A stretch of 7,265 nt of DNA from assembly GCA_965369815.1 (NCBI GenBank), contig CBDUQS010000049.1, positions 1 through 7,265 on the forward strand, written 5' to 3'. The notes below the pieces were generated by a model, which ran no database searches, had not been told where the DNA came from, and saw only the letters and a list, made by a program, of their open reading frames with translations. This DNA is from DAOWGG01 sp965369815 (GTDB lineage Bacteria > Patescibacteriota > Gracilibacteria > UM-FILTER-43-11). Shown one piece after another: positions 1 through 6,004 of this stretch (its first letter is position 1; every line of letters starts with the position of its first letter). The position numbers and the translations under genes are program-made.

Positions 1-350
1 GCTTGATCGATTTCTTGTTCTAATTCTTCTAAGTCAGATCCTTCTTCTTTTTGAGAAAGCTCCTCAAAGCTCTTTCTTGCTTCTTGGCTACTTTTTTTTG
101 AAAGTTCTTCAATTTGCTCTGTATATTTTTCGTTTAACTTTGCTAAACCTTCTTGGTAATTTTGTCTAAAGTCACCGCGTTCTTGGTTTAGTGTGTTTGA
201 TTTTTTAATTAAGTCTAAAAGTTCATTTTTTTGATCATTGTTCATTGATTCAATCATTGGTCCAATGGATTGTTTTTGATTGAAATCCAATGCGCTTCCT
301 TCTAATTTCTCTAGAAGCTCTTCGTTGGTAAGTTGTATTTGTGTCGACAT
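1..350 (-). CDS. Hypothetical acidic helical protein, partial (C-terminus off window)
   Basis: Read by translating the reverse complement from ATG at 350-348. The frame stays open for 116 codons to the left edge, so the C-terminus is missing. The product begins MSTQIQLTNEELLEKLEG and is rich in Glu, Lys, Gln and Asn with almost no aromatic residues. From about residue 60 on, the heptad-like spacing of Leu/Ile among charged residues suggests a coiled coil. There is no signal peptide or membrane segment in the visible part. It is the last visible gene of the leftward operon, 25 bp after the stop of the 371-aa gene; that spacer is AT-only apart from two bases and contains a 7-bp repeat. No Shine-Dalgarno is visible before the ATG. 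I do not recognise a family. That it is a gene rests on the long open frame, its position in the operon and its amino-acid composition. Confidence 0.75.
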   Translation of the reverse strand, partial: MSTQIQLTNEELLEKLEGSALDFNQKQSIGPMIESMNNDQKNELLDLIKKSNTLNQERGDFRQNYQEGLAKLNEKYTEQIEELSKKSSQEARKSFEELSQKEEGSDLEELEQEIDQ

Positions 351-378
351 TTTTTGTTTAATTATGAATTATTAATTA
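351..378 (-). repeat. 7-bp tandem repeat (TAATTNA x3) in an intercistronic spacer
   Basis: On the minus strand, starting with the TAA stop codon of the 371-aa gene (378-376), the sequence reads TAATTAA, TAATTCA, TAATTAA and then ACAAAAA directly before the next ATG. The stop-to-start block is exactly four 7-mers long. The spacer is AT-rich and short, so chance similarity is possible for this copy alone. The same arrangement at 1774-1801 and 2008-2042 makes it more persuasive. Confidence 0.5.
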
Positions 379-1491
379 GCCATTTGCTTGTGTTTTTTTG
401 TAATCAGCAATTGCCACTTCAGTATCGGTTTCATCTTCGATTTTACTTAAGAAGTTTCGAATTTCAGCGGGTTTATTTCCAATCTCCCCAATGACTTCAG
501 TTACCTTTGTTATATAGTCTGGCTCGATGGATTCAATTAAGAGATCTGCTAAGTTCCACGTAAAATCTTTTCCATCTAGTGCCTCTTTCACTTTGTCAGT
601 CACTTTTTTTAATTTCCCTGTTTCATCAGTCATTGTTTCACTGAGTAATGTTGGTATGTTCTCCTTTTTAACCCCTCCCTTATCCAATTTTTCCAATCCT
701 GCTTCAATACTATTTGGATCTAGGGTTAGTCCATATGGTTTGAACATAGCTACAAATTTCGTTTGCTTTTCACTAAGTTGTTCTGCTGGAGTTCCAGTTG
801 TTTCAGTTGCTGCCGCTGCGGTTGCTGCTGAAGGTGTTTCAGATTCTCCTTTCTTGATTAACACTAATTGATTTACAGGCCATGTGTTTTTTGGATATAG
901 TTTTTGAAATTCAGCTACCTTTTTTCTGGCCTCATCCCATTTCTTTTCTTTTGCTAATCTTTCGGTTTCCTCCATGATTCTAAACATTTTTTCGTCTTTA
1001 CTTTCTATTTTGAATAAAAAACAAATGGCACTGGCCATCATACTATCTTTACCATCTTTTCTTAGCCATTCTACTAATTGTGAAAGTCCTGTTTTCCATT
1101 GACTTACACCACCATTCTTTTCCATAAAGGCACCCATAGGGCCTAGTGCGGCTTTGGCATCATCTATTTTTTCAAAACCTGTTAACGTGCTGGCTTGATC
1201 TAAGAATTTATCAATGTCTGCTTTTTCCTGGCTCTCCATCAGAAACATTTTTTGAAATTCAATCTTTAGTTTTTGCACCGCTTCTTTTGTTTCAGCTTCA
1301 TTCTTTCCTGCTTCAGTACAGTCTTCTACAATGCGGGGCATTATTGCTTTTTCAAACGCCTCATTGAAAGAGATTTGCTCTTTTTCCATCATTTCCTTTG
1401 CTTCATCAATTCCTTTTTTGGTTTTATCGAGAGTCTTCTCCTTTTCAGAGCCTCCGAACATCCCTGCAACTGAGTCGAGTACGTTTACCAT
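376..1491 (-). CDS. Hypothetical two-part alpha-helical protein, 371 aa
   Basis: Unrecognised 371-residue protein. The N-terminal part (about 1-212) is Lys/Glu-rich and predicted helical. Its stretch near 170-212 (EEARKKVAEFQKLYP-like spacing of Ala, Leu and Tyr) loosely resembles one TPR-type helical hairpin, but a single copy is not enough to call a TPR. A low-complexity Ala/Thr/Pro/Glu linker follows at about 214-239 and joins a second, acidic helical part (about 240-365). There is no signal peptide and no membrane segment, so a cytoplasmic location is likely. The ATG at 1491-1489 overlaps the upstream stop by one base (TAATG), which fixes the start and implies translational coupling with the 92-aa gene. 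It ends in TAA. The linker suggests two separately folding domains; the role is unknown. Confidence 0.85.
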   Translation of the reverse strand: MVNVLDSVAGMFGGSEKEKTLDKTKKGIDEAKEMMEKEQISFNEAFEKAIMPRIVEDCTEAGKNEAETKEAVQKLKIEFQKMFLMESQEKADIDKFLDQASTLTGFEKIDDAKAALGPMGAFMEKNGGVSQWKTGLSQLVEWLRKDGKDSMMASAICFLFKIESKDEKMFRIMEETERLAKEKKWDEARKKVAEFQKLYPKNTWPVNQLVLIKKGESETPSAATAAAATETTGTPAEQLSEKQTKFVAMFKPYGLTLDPNSIEAGLEKLDKGGVKKENIPTLLSETMTDETGKLKKVTDKVKEALDGKDFTWNLADLLIESIEPDYITKVTEVIGEIGNKPAEIRNFLSKIEDETDTEVAIADYKKTQANG

Positions 1492-1769
1492 TATTGATTT
1501 TGATTATTAATATTTAACTTACTAAGAATATCCTTTTTGGCTTCTTCGTAAGTTTTTAAAACTTTCCTCATTTCACTCGGTCGAACCACGAATACCCCTC
1601 GGTCCATTTGCTGACACCGGTAAGTGAAGGATTGGAGCAGTCGTAAATATTCCGCTTGCTTGTCATGTTCCATCAGAAACATGGCTAGAATGTAGCGTTT
1701 CTTTAGCTCTTCCGAGAAGTGTCGGTTTTGAGTGATGAGTTGGATAATTTGTTTTTCTAGATCGTTCAT
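1491..1769 (-). CDS. Hypothetical small helical protein, 92 aa
   Basis: Unrecognised 92-residue protein beginning MNDLEKQIIQLITQNRHFSEELKKR. The first 50 or so residues look like two amphipathic helices (QIIQLITQ, KKRYILAMFLMEHDKQAEYLRLLQ). The tail is polar and ends in an Asn/Gln-rich NINNQNQ encoded by a small AAT/CAA run. There is no signal peptide; the hydrophobic patch ILAMFLM is too short for a membrane helix. The start at 1769 follows the 1774-1801 heptamer block after four bases, and no Shine-Dalgarno is seen. Its TAA stop shares one base with the next gene's ATG, so the two proteins are probably made in linked amounts and may work together. Confidence 0.8.
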   Translation of the reverse strand: MNDLEKQIIQLITQNRHFSEELKKRYILAMFLMEHDKQAEYLRLLQSFTYRCQQMDRGVFVVRPSEMRKVLKTYEEAKKDILSKLNINNQNQ

Positions 1770-1773
1770 TTTG

Positions 1774-1801
1774 GTTTTTAGAGCTTAGTTTTTAGTTGTT
1801 A
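1774..1801 (-). repeat. 7-bp tandem repeat (TAAAAAC-type x4) in an intercistronic spacer
   Basis: On the minus strand the spacer reads as four consecutive 7-mers: TAACAAC, TAAAAAC, TAAGCTC, TAAAAAC. The second and fourth are identical and all start with TAA. The first TAA is the stop codon (1801-1799) of the 62-aa gene. Only four bases separate the array from the next ATG at 1769-1767. The array therefore fills almost the whole intercistronic gap. Confidence 0.65.
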
Positions 1802-1987
1802 GCTTATATTTTCTAGATCTTTTAGGAGTTCGTCTTCAGCAGCTGGTACGTCTATTTTGTTGTGTTCCTCCATTGCTTTCTGGCGTATCGCATCGGCTTT
1901 CTTCCCCCCTTCTATTATTTTCTTAGCGTGCTTTGGGTCGTGTTTTCTGCGATGCCTTCCTGTGGGGATAAAATCTCCTTGGCCCAT
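1799..1987 (-). CDS. Hypothetical small basic-headed protein, 62 aa
   Basis: Unrecognised 62-aa protein starting MGQGDFIPTGRHRRKHDPKH. The N-terminal half is strongly basic (RHRRKH, KHAKK, EGGKK); the C-terminal half is acidic (AAEDELLKDLENIS). The frame can be extended upstream to an ATG at 2062-2060 (87 aa). That extension runs back through the 7-bp repeat and would add a peptide with a 7-residue period (SNFELRV, SNFKIFT), which is what a translated non-coding heptamer array looks like. It would also overlap the upstream gene by 23 bp. I therefore prefer the start at 1987. The opening MGxGD followed by basic residues is reminiscent of the small ribosomal protein bTHX, but the rest does not follow that pattern, so no function is assigned. 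A nucleic-acid-binding role is possible from the charge alone. Confidence 0.65.
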   Translation of the reverse strand: MGQGDFIPTGRHRRKHDPKHAKKIIEGGKKADAIRQKAMEEHNKIDVPAAEDELLKDLENIS

Positions 1988-2007
1988 ATAAAATTTTGTA
2001 AAAATTT

Positions 2008-2042
2008 TAAAATTCGAAACTCGAAGTTCGAAATTCGAATTA
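2008..2042 (-). repeat. 7-bp tandem repeat with TTCG cores (about 4.5 copies)
   Basis: On the minus strand, starting at the TAA stop of the 128-aa gene (2042-2040), there are four consecutive 7-mers ending in TTCG (TAATTCG, AATTTCG, AACTTCG, AGTTTCG) and then a decayed copy, AATTTTA. On the plus strand this appears as TTCGAA or TCGAA cores spaced exactly 7 bp apart (2013, 2020, 2027, 2034). Each core is self-complementary, so the RNA could form small alternative hairpins. The array sits immediately after the stop codon; the next preferred ATG is about 20 bp beyond its end. Confidence 0.75.
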
Positions 2043-2426
2043 GATAATGTAAACGTCTCCATGCTTCTCTTCGAATTTTGATTTCATTTGAAACACGGTT
2101 TCGACCAAATTCTGAATTTGAAAACTTGGTTTTTTTTCAAGTTCCCACATTCGTTCAATCTGCCGAATCACACTCATGATGTTGTGTCCGGTTAGGTCTG
2201 TTAATTCTTGCTCTTCTTCGCTTAGTTTATTAAAAACTTCAGAGTTGTGAAGGGTCTCAATTTTGTGAGGATTGATTTCACCGCTCTCTATTTTTTCAAT
2301 CAGCATTTTCAAAAAATCTTCATGCCCTTCGTTGAATCCAGTCTCATCGTGTAGAGGGTTGTTTAGTTGCTGCTGAGTCTCCTCGCTTACAATGTGGTCC
2401 TGGTATTGTTTGATGTTATCTTCCAT
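2040..2426 (-). CDS. Hypothetical acidic protein, 128 aa, first gene of the leftward operon
   Basis: Unrecognised 128-residue protein. The first 35 residues are polar, Gln/Asp/His-rich and probably disordered. Residues about 36-128 look like a compact helical domain (HEDFLKMLIEKIESGEINPH, then a Glu-rich helix, then NIMSVIRQIERMWELEK). The FLKMLIEKIESGEI segment feels like a family of small proteins found in candidate-phylum genomes, but I cannot name it and treat that as an impression only. There is no signal peptide or membrane segment. The start at 2426 lies about 15 nt after the predicted transcription start from the promoter at 2448-2476. The leader is AT-rich with no Shine-Dalgarno. The TAA stop abuts the TTCG heptamer array. 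Confidence 0.82.
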   Translation of the reverse strand: MEDNIKQYQDHIVSEETQQQLNNPLHDETGFNEGHEDFLKMLIEKIESGEINPHKIETLHNSEVFNKLSEEEQELTDLTGHNIMSVIRQIERMWELEKKPSFQIQNLVETVFQMKSKFEEKHGDVYII

Positions 2427-2447
2427 TGATCAAAATTAAATCTAATT

Positions 2448-2476
2448 ATTATAGCATTTTTCGAGTAAAAAATCAA
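2448..2476 (-). promoter_or_regulatory. Sigma70-type promoter of the leftward operon
   Basis: On the minus strand a TTGATT -35 box (2476-2471) is followed by exactly 17 bp and a perfect TATAAT -10 box (2453-2448). TG one base upstream of the -10 box gives an extended -10 as well. Predicted transcription starts near 2441, giving a leader of only about 14-15 nt before the ATG at 2426. This is the only strong promoter seen for the five-gene operon. Confidence 0.8.
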
Positions 2477-2504
2477 TATTAACTCTTGCTACGGATTTGG
2501 GACT

Positions 2505-2548
2505 CATCGCAGGTTGGAAAATCCTTCATCGCAGGTTAGAAAACCTAC
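2505..2548. repeat. 22-bp tandem duplication upstream of recG
   Basis: Two adjacent 22-bp units start at 2505 and 2527, both with CATCGCAGGTT followed by RGAAAA. They match at 17 of 22 positions. Each copy contains a small inverted repeat; the second is AGGTT, four bases, AACCT. Flanking sequence on both sides (around 2490 and 2551-2566) looks like more decayed relatives. The block lies between the two divergent promoters. It could be a remnant of a dispersed palindromic repeat or a protein-binding site; nothing here decides between them. Confidence 0.6.
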
Positions 2549-2566
2549 TCTTCGGGTTGGGTGAAA

Positions 2567-2575
2567 TGGTACAAT
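2567..2575 (+). promoter_or_regulatory. Extended -10 promoter candidate for recG
   Basis: TGGTACAAT gives a TGn extension followed by TACAAT (five of six matches to TATAAT) at 2570-2575. No good -35 box lies 16-18 bp upstream, as is common for extended -10 promoters. Transcription would start near 2582, leaving a leader of about 17 nt before the recG ATG, similar in length to the leader of the divergent operon. Confidence 0.5.
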
Positions 2576-2598
2576 GTTGATCCATCAATCAATTAACT

Positions 2599-4671
2599 AT
2601 GGATCGCCGGTCATCTCTCGATTTTGCTTTAAGTACTAAACCTGAATATATTCAGGCGCTTCGGGATATGGGGATTTTGACTATTGAGGATTTGCTTTTG
2701 CATTTTCCTCGTACTTACGAGGATTTGTCCGAATCGAAGCAGCTTTCCCAGGTGAAAGATGGTGAAAAGGTGAGCTTGAATGGAATGCTTTATGGGATGA
2801 AATCTATTCCTACCAAAAATCGGAAAATCAGTTTGCTTAAGGCGATGTTTTACGACGCTTACGGCAGTGGAGCCGAGGTGGTGTGGTTTAATCAGCCGTT
2901 TGTGAAACGGACAATTCCGATGGAGAAGGAAATAACGCTTTCGGGTACAGTTAAGCGTCAATATGGAAAAATCACCATTCAGAGCCCTCGTGTTGAGCGC
3001 ACAGGAGGTGTTCAGGTTCACACGGCGGGCATGGTGCCAGTTTATCCTCAGCACGAAGTGATCACGAGCAAATGGTTGCGTGAGAAGGTCCATCCTTTGC
3101 TTTATTTAACGAAAGAATTTGAAGAAGTTCTTCCAGATGAGATTCTTGAGGAAGAAAAGTTGATGTCGAAATCGGAAGCGGTGAAAGAAATTCATTTTCC
3201 AACCAATCAAAAGCGTTTGGAACAGGCGCGGGATCGCATGGCTTATGAGGAACTCTTTTTGCTTCAACTCACGGCCGTTCAAAAAAAGGAAGAATGGAAA
3301 AATAGTCGCTCAGAGGATAGTTTGATTAAGGGGGTGAAAATGAATGTGGATTTTGTGAAAAACTTTTTTTCAACCCTTCCTTTTACGCCGACTAATGCTC
3401 AGAAAATAGTGATTTACGAGATTCTATCTGATTTTGAAAAACCTTATCCAATGATCCGGTTGCTCGAAGGAGATGTGGGGTCGGGTAAAACTGTTGTCGC
3501 GGCCATTGCTCTTTTAAATGCTGTGGTCAATGGATATCAGGCGGCTATTATGGCGCCGACGGAGGTTTTGGCTCGTCAGCATATGGTTTCTATTTTGAAG
3601 TTTATTGAGGCTTACGAAGCCAAATTTCCTCTCGAAAAACCGATTAATATCCAACTTTTGGTGGGGTCCTTGAAGCCGAAGGAAAAGAGGCAAGTTCAGG
3701 ATGCGATTAATAATGGGCAAGTAGATATTACGATTGGAACACATGCTTTGATTCAGGAGGCGGTTCAATTCCCACGACTTGGCTTGGCAGTGGTGGATGA
3801 GCAACATCGATTTGGTGTGAAGCAACGGGAGATTTTAATGAAACAGGGGAGCCCTCATATTTTAAATATGACCGCTACTCCAATTCCTCGTACATTGGCT
3901 ATGGTGGCTTATGGAGACCATGATCTTTCAGTGATCAATGAAATGCCGCCGGGTCGTCAGATCATTGTTACCAAAGTGGTTCCATCTGAAGATCGGAATC
4001 AGGTGAATTTATTTATTGCGGATAAGATTCAAAAGGGTCAGCAGGTTTATGTGATTTGCCCCTTGATTGAGGATTCTGAAACAATGGAGGTGAAGTCGGT
4101 TAAAGCTGAATATGAACGACTTCATACTGTTTTCCCAACATTCAAAATCGGTTTGATGCATGGAAAGCTGAAAGCGGAAGAAAAAGAGGAGGTGATGCGA
4201 CAATTTAAAGCAAAAGAAATCGATATTATGGTTTCAACGTCGGTGATTGAAGTGGGTGTGGACGTTCCCAATGCGACGATTATGCTGATTGAAGGCTCTG
4301 AGCGTTTTGGGCTTTCTCAGCTTCATCAGTTTCGTGGTCGCGTCGGGCGTGGCGACAAGCAATCGTATTGCTTCTTGTGTACCAGTCCGGATGCTCAAGG
4401 GTCTTATCAGCGTTTGAGGGCAATGGTGGACTATAGCGATGGGTTTAAATTGGCTGAGATTGATTTAAAACTTCGAGGACCTGGGGAGGTTTATGGGGTT
4501 CGTCAGTCGGGAATTCCTGATCTTAAAATTGCGACGCTGACTAATGGAGTTTTAGTGGTTCGCGTAAGAAAAGCAGCGGAACATATGATTGATAGTGATA
4601 AATTAGACAAGCATCCAGTTTTGAAATCGATGTTGGTTAAACTCAGGAAGAAGATGGAATCTGAGGCATAA
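2599..4671 (+). CDS. recG: ATP-dependent DNA helicase/translocase RecG
   Basis: RecG is a superfamily 2 motor on double-stranded DNA that regresses stalled replication forks and processes R-loops, D-loops and Holliday junctions. At 690 aa it is the normal length (E. coli about 693). In order: an N-terminal helical segment, then the OB-fold wedge domain at about 55-150; helicase motif I GDVGSGKT (291-298); motif Ia APTEVLARQH; motif II DEQH (400-403); motif III TATPIPRT (425-432); motifs IV-V around CPLIEDSE and STSVIEVGVDVPNA; motif VI QLHQFRGRVGRG (574-585); then the RecG-specific C-terminal block GFKLAEIDLKLRGPGE (615-630). All catalytic motifs are intact. The long N-terminal extension of some RecG proteins is absent. 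The ATG at 2599 is chosen because it precedes the conserved N-terminus and sits about 17 nt from the predicted transcription start. There is no Shine-Dalgarno. It is transcribed alone, divergent from the operon at left. It ends in TAA and has no in-frame TGA, which argues against a UGA-glycine code. Confidence 0.97.
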   Translation: MDRRSSLDFALSTKPEYIQALRDMGILTIEDLLLHFPRTYEDLSESKQLSQVKDGEKVSLNGMLYGMKSIPTKNRKISLLKAMFYDAYGSGAEVVWFNQPFVKRTIPMEKEITLSGTVKRQYGKITIQSPRVERTGGVQVHTAGMVPVYPQHEVITSKWLREKVHPLLYLTKEFEEVLPDEILEEEKLMSKSEAVKEIHFPTNQKRLEQARDRMAYEELFLLQLTAVQKKEEWKNSRSEDSLIKGVKMNVDFVKNFFSTLPFTPTNAQKIVIYEILSDFEKPYPMIRLLEGDVGSGKTVVAAIALLNAVVNGYQAAIMAPTEVLARQHMVSILKFIEAYEAKFPLEKPINIQLLVGSLKPKEKRQVQDAINNGQVDITIGTHALIQEAVQFPRLGLAVVDEQHRFGVKQREILMKQGSPHILNMTATPIPRTLAMVAYGDHDLSVINEMPPGRQIIVTKVVPSEDRNQVNLFIADKIQKGQQVYVICPLIEDSETMEVKSVKAEYERLHTVFPTFKIGLMHGKLKAEEKEEVMRQFKAKEIDIMVSTSVIEVGVDVPNATIMLIEGSERFGLSQLHQFRGRVGRGDKQSYCFLCTSPDAQGSYQRLRAMVDYSDGFKLAEIDLKLRGPGEVYGVRQSGIPDLKIATLTNGVLVVRVRKAAEHMIDSDKLDKHPVLKSMLVKLRKKMESEA

Positions 4672-4693
4672 TAAAATTTAATTCTGAAAATGT

Positions 4694-4720
4694 TGTTCGC
4701 CATGCAGAACATCTGTTTTT
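4694..4720 (+). terminator. Weak terminator-like hairpin after recG
   Basis: TGTTC (4694-4698) can pair with GAACA (4707-4711) across an 8-nt loop, and a run of five T follows at 4716-4720 after a 4-nt gap. The stem is short and AT-rich and the T-run is not adjacent, so this is only a candidate. It lies 23 bp past the recG stop, where a terminator would be expected. The rest of the 4672-4840 spacer shows a 10-bp direct repeat (TTGTTCGCCA at 4693 and 4748) and no coding frame. Confidence 0.25.
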
Positions 4721-4776
4721 GCCTTATTTAAGCGTTTATCTTCCTGCTTGTTCGCCAAATTGTTTTCCTTGGACTC

Positions 4777-4804
4777 TTGACTTTCATTGGGCATCTGTTA
4801 AAAG
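4777..4804 (+). promoter_or_regulatory. Tentative promoter for the 110-aa gene
   Basis: TTGACT (4777-4782, five of six to consensus), a 16-bp spacer, then an extended -10 of TG-T-TAAAAG (hexamer 4799-4804, four of six). It would start transcription near 4811 and give a leader of about 30 nt. An alternative is the TACAAT at 4828-4833, which lacks a -35 box and would make a nearly leaderless mRNA. Confidence 0.35.
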
Positions 4805-4840
4805 GATGTCCGAATTTAATTTTTTAATACAATTTTATAT

Positions 4841-5173
4841 ATGACTTCTATTTCTGCATTTCCTTCTTATGAACTTATTAATTCTCCTGAACGTCACATT
4901 GGAGCCCCTTTTGATCATCACTCTGGTTTTGATCACCCAAATTCTGATTCTAGTATGACTGGTGTTATGGCTAATCTTAAAATCAATGCCGCTCGTGATG
5001 CTTTAAGTGAAGTGGTTGATCCAGTTGATGATCAGGCTATCGAAGAGGAGGCTGTGGTTGCTGATAGTGTTTCAAAAGCTCCTTCTTTCTTACTTACTCC
5101 AGAGCAAGCTATAGTTCGAGATCAAATGACTGCAATTTTGGTTCGCCAAGAGGTAATGCGTCGTCGTTACTAA
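4841..5173 (+). CDS. Hypothetical protein, 110 aa
   Basis: Unrecognised 110-residue protein. The N-terminal 40 residues are polar and probably disordered, with a His/Asp cluster (HIGAPFDHHSGFDHP, about 19-33) that could bind metal. Two probable helices follow (MANLKINAARDALSEVV at about 43-59 and TPEQAIVRDQMTAILVRQEVMRRRY at 86-110), separated by an acidic stretch (VDDQAIEEEAVVAD). The C-terminus is basic (RRRY). There is no signal peptide or membrane segment. The ATG at 4841 follows an AT-rich leader without a Shine-Dalgarno. The gene stands alone, with recG upstream on the same strand and a shared terminator downstream. Codon choice matches the neighbours and there is a TAA stop, so I believe it is real. 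Confidence 0.7.
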   Translation: MTSISAFPSYELINSPERHIGAPFDHHSGFDHPNSDSSMTGVMANLKINAARDALSEVVDPVDDQAIEEEAVVADSVSKAPSFLLTPEQAIVRDQMTAILVRQEVMRRRY

Positions 5174-5184
5174 TTTTTGACAAT

Positions 5185-5238
5185 TAAAAAACCCTGCCCA
5201 GTCTTCGCATAAAGCTTCGACGGGCAGGGTTTTTTTTG
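5185..5238. terminator. Bidirectional intrinsic terminator between convergent genes
   Basis: ACCCTGCCC (5191-5199) pairs perfectly with GGGCAGGGT (5222-5230); inside it GTC (5201-5203) can pair with GAC (5219-5221). The stem is followed by seven further T on the plus strand (5231-5237) and preceded by A5 (5186-5190), so the minus-strand transcript also ends in a T-run. It lies 17 bp from the stop of the plus-strand gene and 23 bp from the stop of the minus-strand gene, and would serve both. The loop (TTCGCATAAAGCTTCG) resembles the core of dispersed palindromic repeats, so a repeat may have been recruited as a terminator. Confidence 0.9.
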
Positions 5239-5253
5239 GTTATAATTTTTTGA

Positions 5254-5829
5254 TTAAGCGGCTTTCTTCATCTTGCGAAGCGCCTTGCTTCGTAAAACTT
5301 CTGTTCGCTGACGATCTCCCGTAAGGAAAGACCAACTATGATTATTTTTTTCATTTTTTCGACCTAATTCATTCTTTGCTATTTCTAAATCTTTTAACTC
5401 TTCTATCTGAAGAATTTCTCCATCTATTTCTATAAGGTCAGCTTCAGCTCCTTCATATTCACAATTTTCATGCATTTCATCCCAGTATTCATCCCGATAT
5501 TCTTCGGGCCATGATTCATCGACTGCAACTTCTTGTGAATCTAGGTTTTCAGTTATTGGGGCACTTTCTTGGTATGCCTCATTGTGATCTTGTACTTCTT
5601 GATAAAAAAGCTCAGTAGCTCGACGTCGGCTATCTCGTGTTATTCCGCGAGGACCTTTTGAGTCAGGCTCTTCGTCATATCCTGCGAATTCGCAGGCATA
5701 TTGCAAAAAGCGATAGTCAGATGCTACTTGCCCATTATCCGGCAATGCACCTGTATCATTATTAAATAACTCTTGTCTCGTTTGAGTGTCGAATTCAAAA
5801 GGGTCTTGGTGTTTAGGAGAGTTCTTCAT
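5254..5829 (-). CDS. Hypothetical highly acidic protein with basic tail, 191 aa
   Basis: Unrecognised 191-residue protein with strong charge segregation. Residues 1-95 are polar with two aromatic patches (DPFEF, YRFLQYACEF). Residues about 97-149 are extremely acidic (for example ESWPEEYRDEYWDEMHENCE). The last 20 residues are basic (GDRQRTEVLRSKALRKMKKAA). There is no signal peptide or membrane segment. The acidic centre is rich in Trp and Tyr, unlike simple low-complexity sequence, so a folded or protein-binding surface is plausible. The ATG at 5829 sits about 28 nt from the start predicted for the excellent promoter at 5864-5892, which supports this start; no Shine-Dalgarno. The gene is monocistronic and ends in TAA at the shared terminator. 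The opposing acidic and basic segments could interact within the chain; the role is unknown. Confidence 0.8.
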   Translation of the reverse strand: MKNSPKHQDPFEFDTQTRQELFNNDTGALPDNGQVASDYRFLQYACEFAGYDEEPDSKGPRGITRDSRRRATELFYQEVQDHNEAYQESAPITENLDSQEVAVDESWPEEYRDEYWDEMHENCEYEGAEADLIEIDGEILQIEELKDLEIAKNELGRKNEKNNHSWSFLTGDRQRTEVLRSKALRKMKKAA

Positions 5830-5863
5830 GGTGATTTATTTTAAATGATGAAAAAGTGAATAT

Positions 5864-5892
5864 ATTTTAACATAGAATATTTAAATTGTCAA
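5864..5892 (-). promoter_or_regulatory. Near-consensus promoter of the 191-aa gene
   Basis: On the minus strand: a perfect TTGACA (5892-5887), a 17-bp spacer, then TAAAAT (5869-5864, five of six) with a TGn extended -10 immediately upstream. Transcription would start near 5857. This is the strongest promoter in the window by consensus match and predicts high basal expression of the downstream unknown gene. Confidence 0.85.
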
Positions 5893-6004
5893 GTATGAAA
5901 CAGTTAAAAAACATGACAATCCATTCGCATAAAAATTCTATTTTTTTCTAGAGTACAAAATTTATACAAGACAACGTTTTTTGGCTTACTGCAATGTATA
6001 AAAC

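Noticed and set aside
527..1473. Plus-strand open frames opposite the 371-aa gene
   Set aside because: Phe/Leu/Ser/Cys-rich antisense readings of a Lys/Glu-rich helical protein; no promoter or start context.
2599..4671. Alternative genetic code with UGA as glycine (as in Gracilibacteria/Absconditabacteria)
   Set aside because: recG uses all its glycines as GGN and has no in-frame TGA; the other genes also stay open without TGA. The lack of TGA stops among eight genes is too few to mean anything.
2629..4712. Minus-strand open frames under recG (64-154 codons)
   Set aside because: They are antisense shadows of a fully conserved RecG frame, with His/Arg/Leu-rich composition typical of antisense translation.
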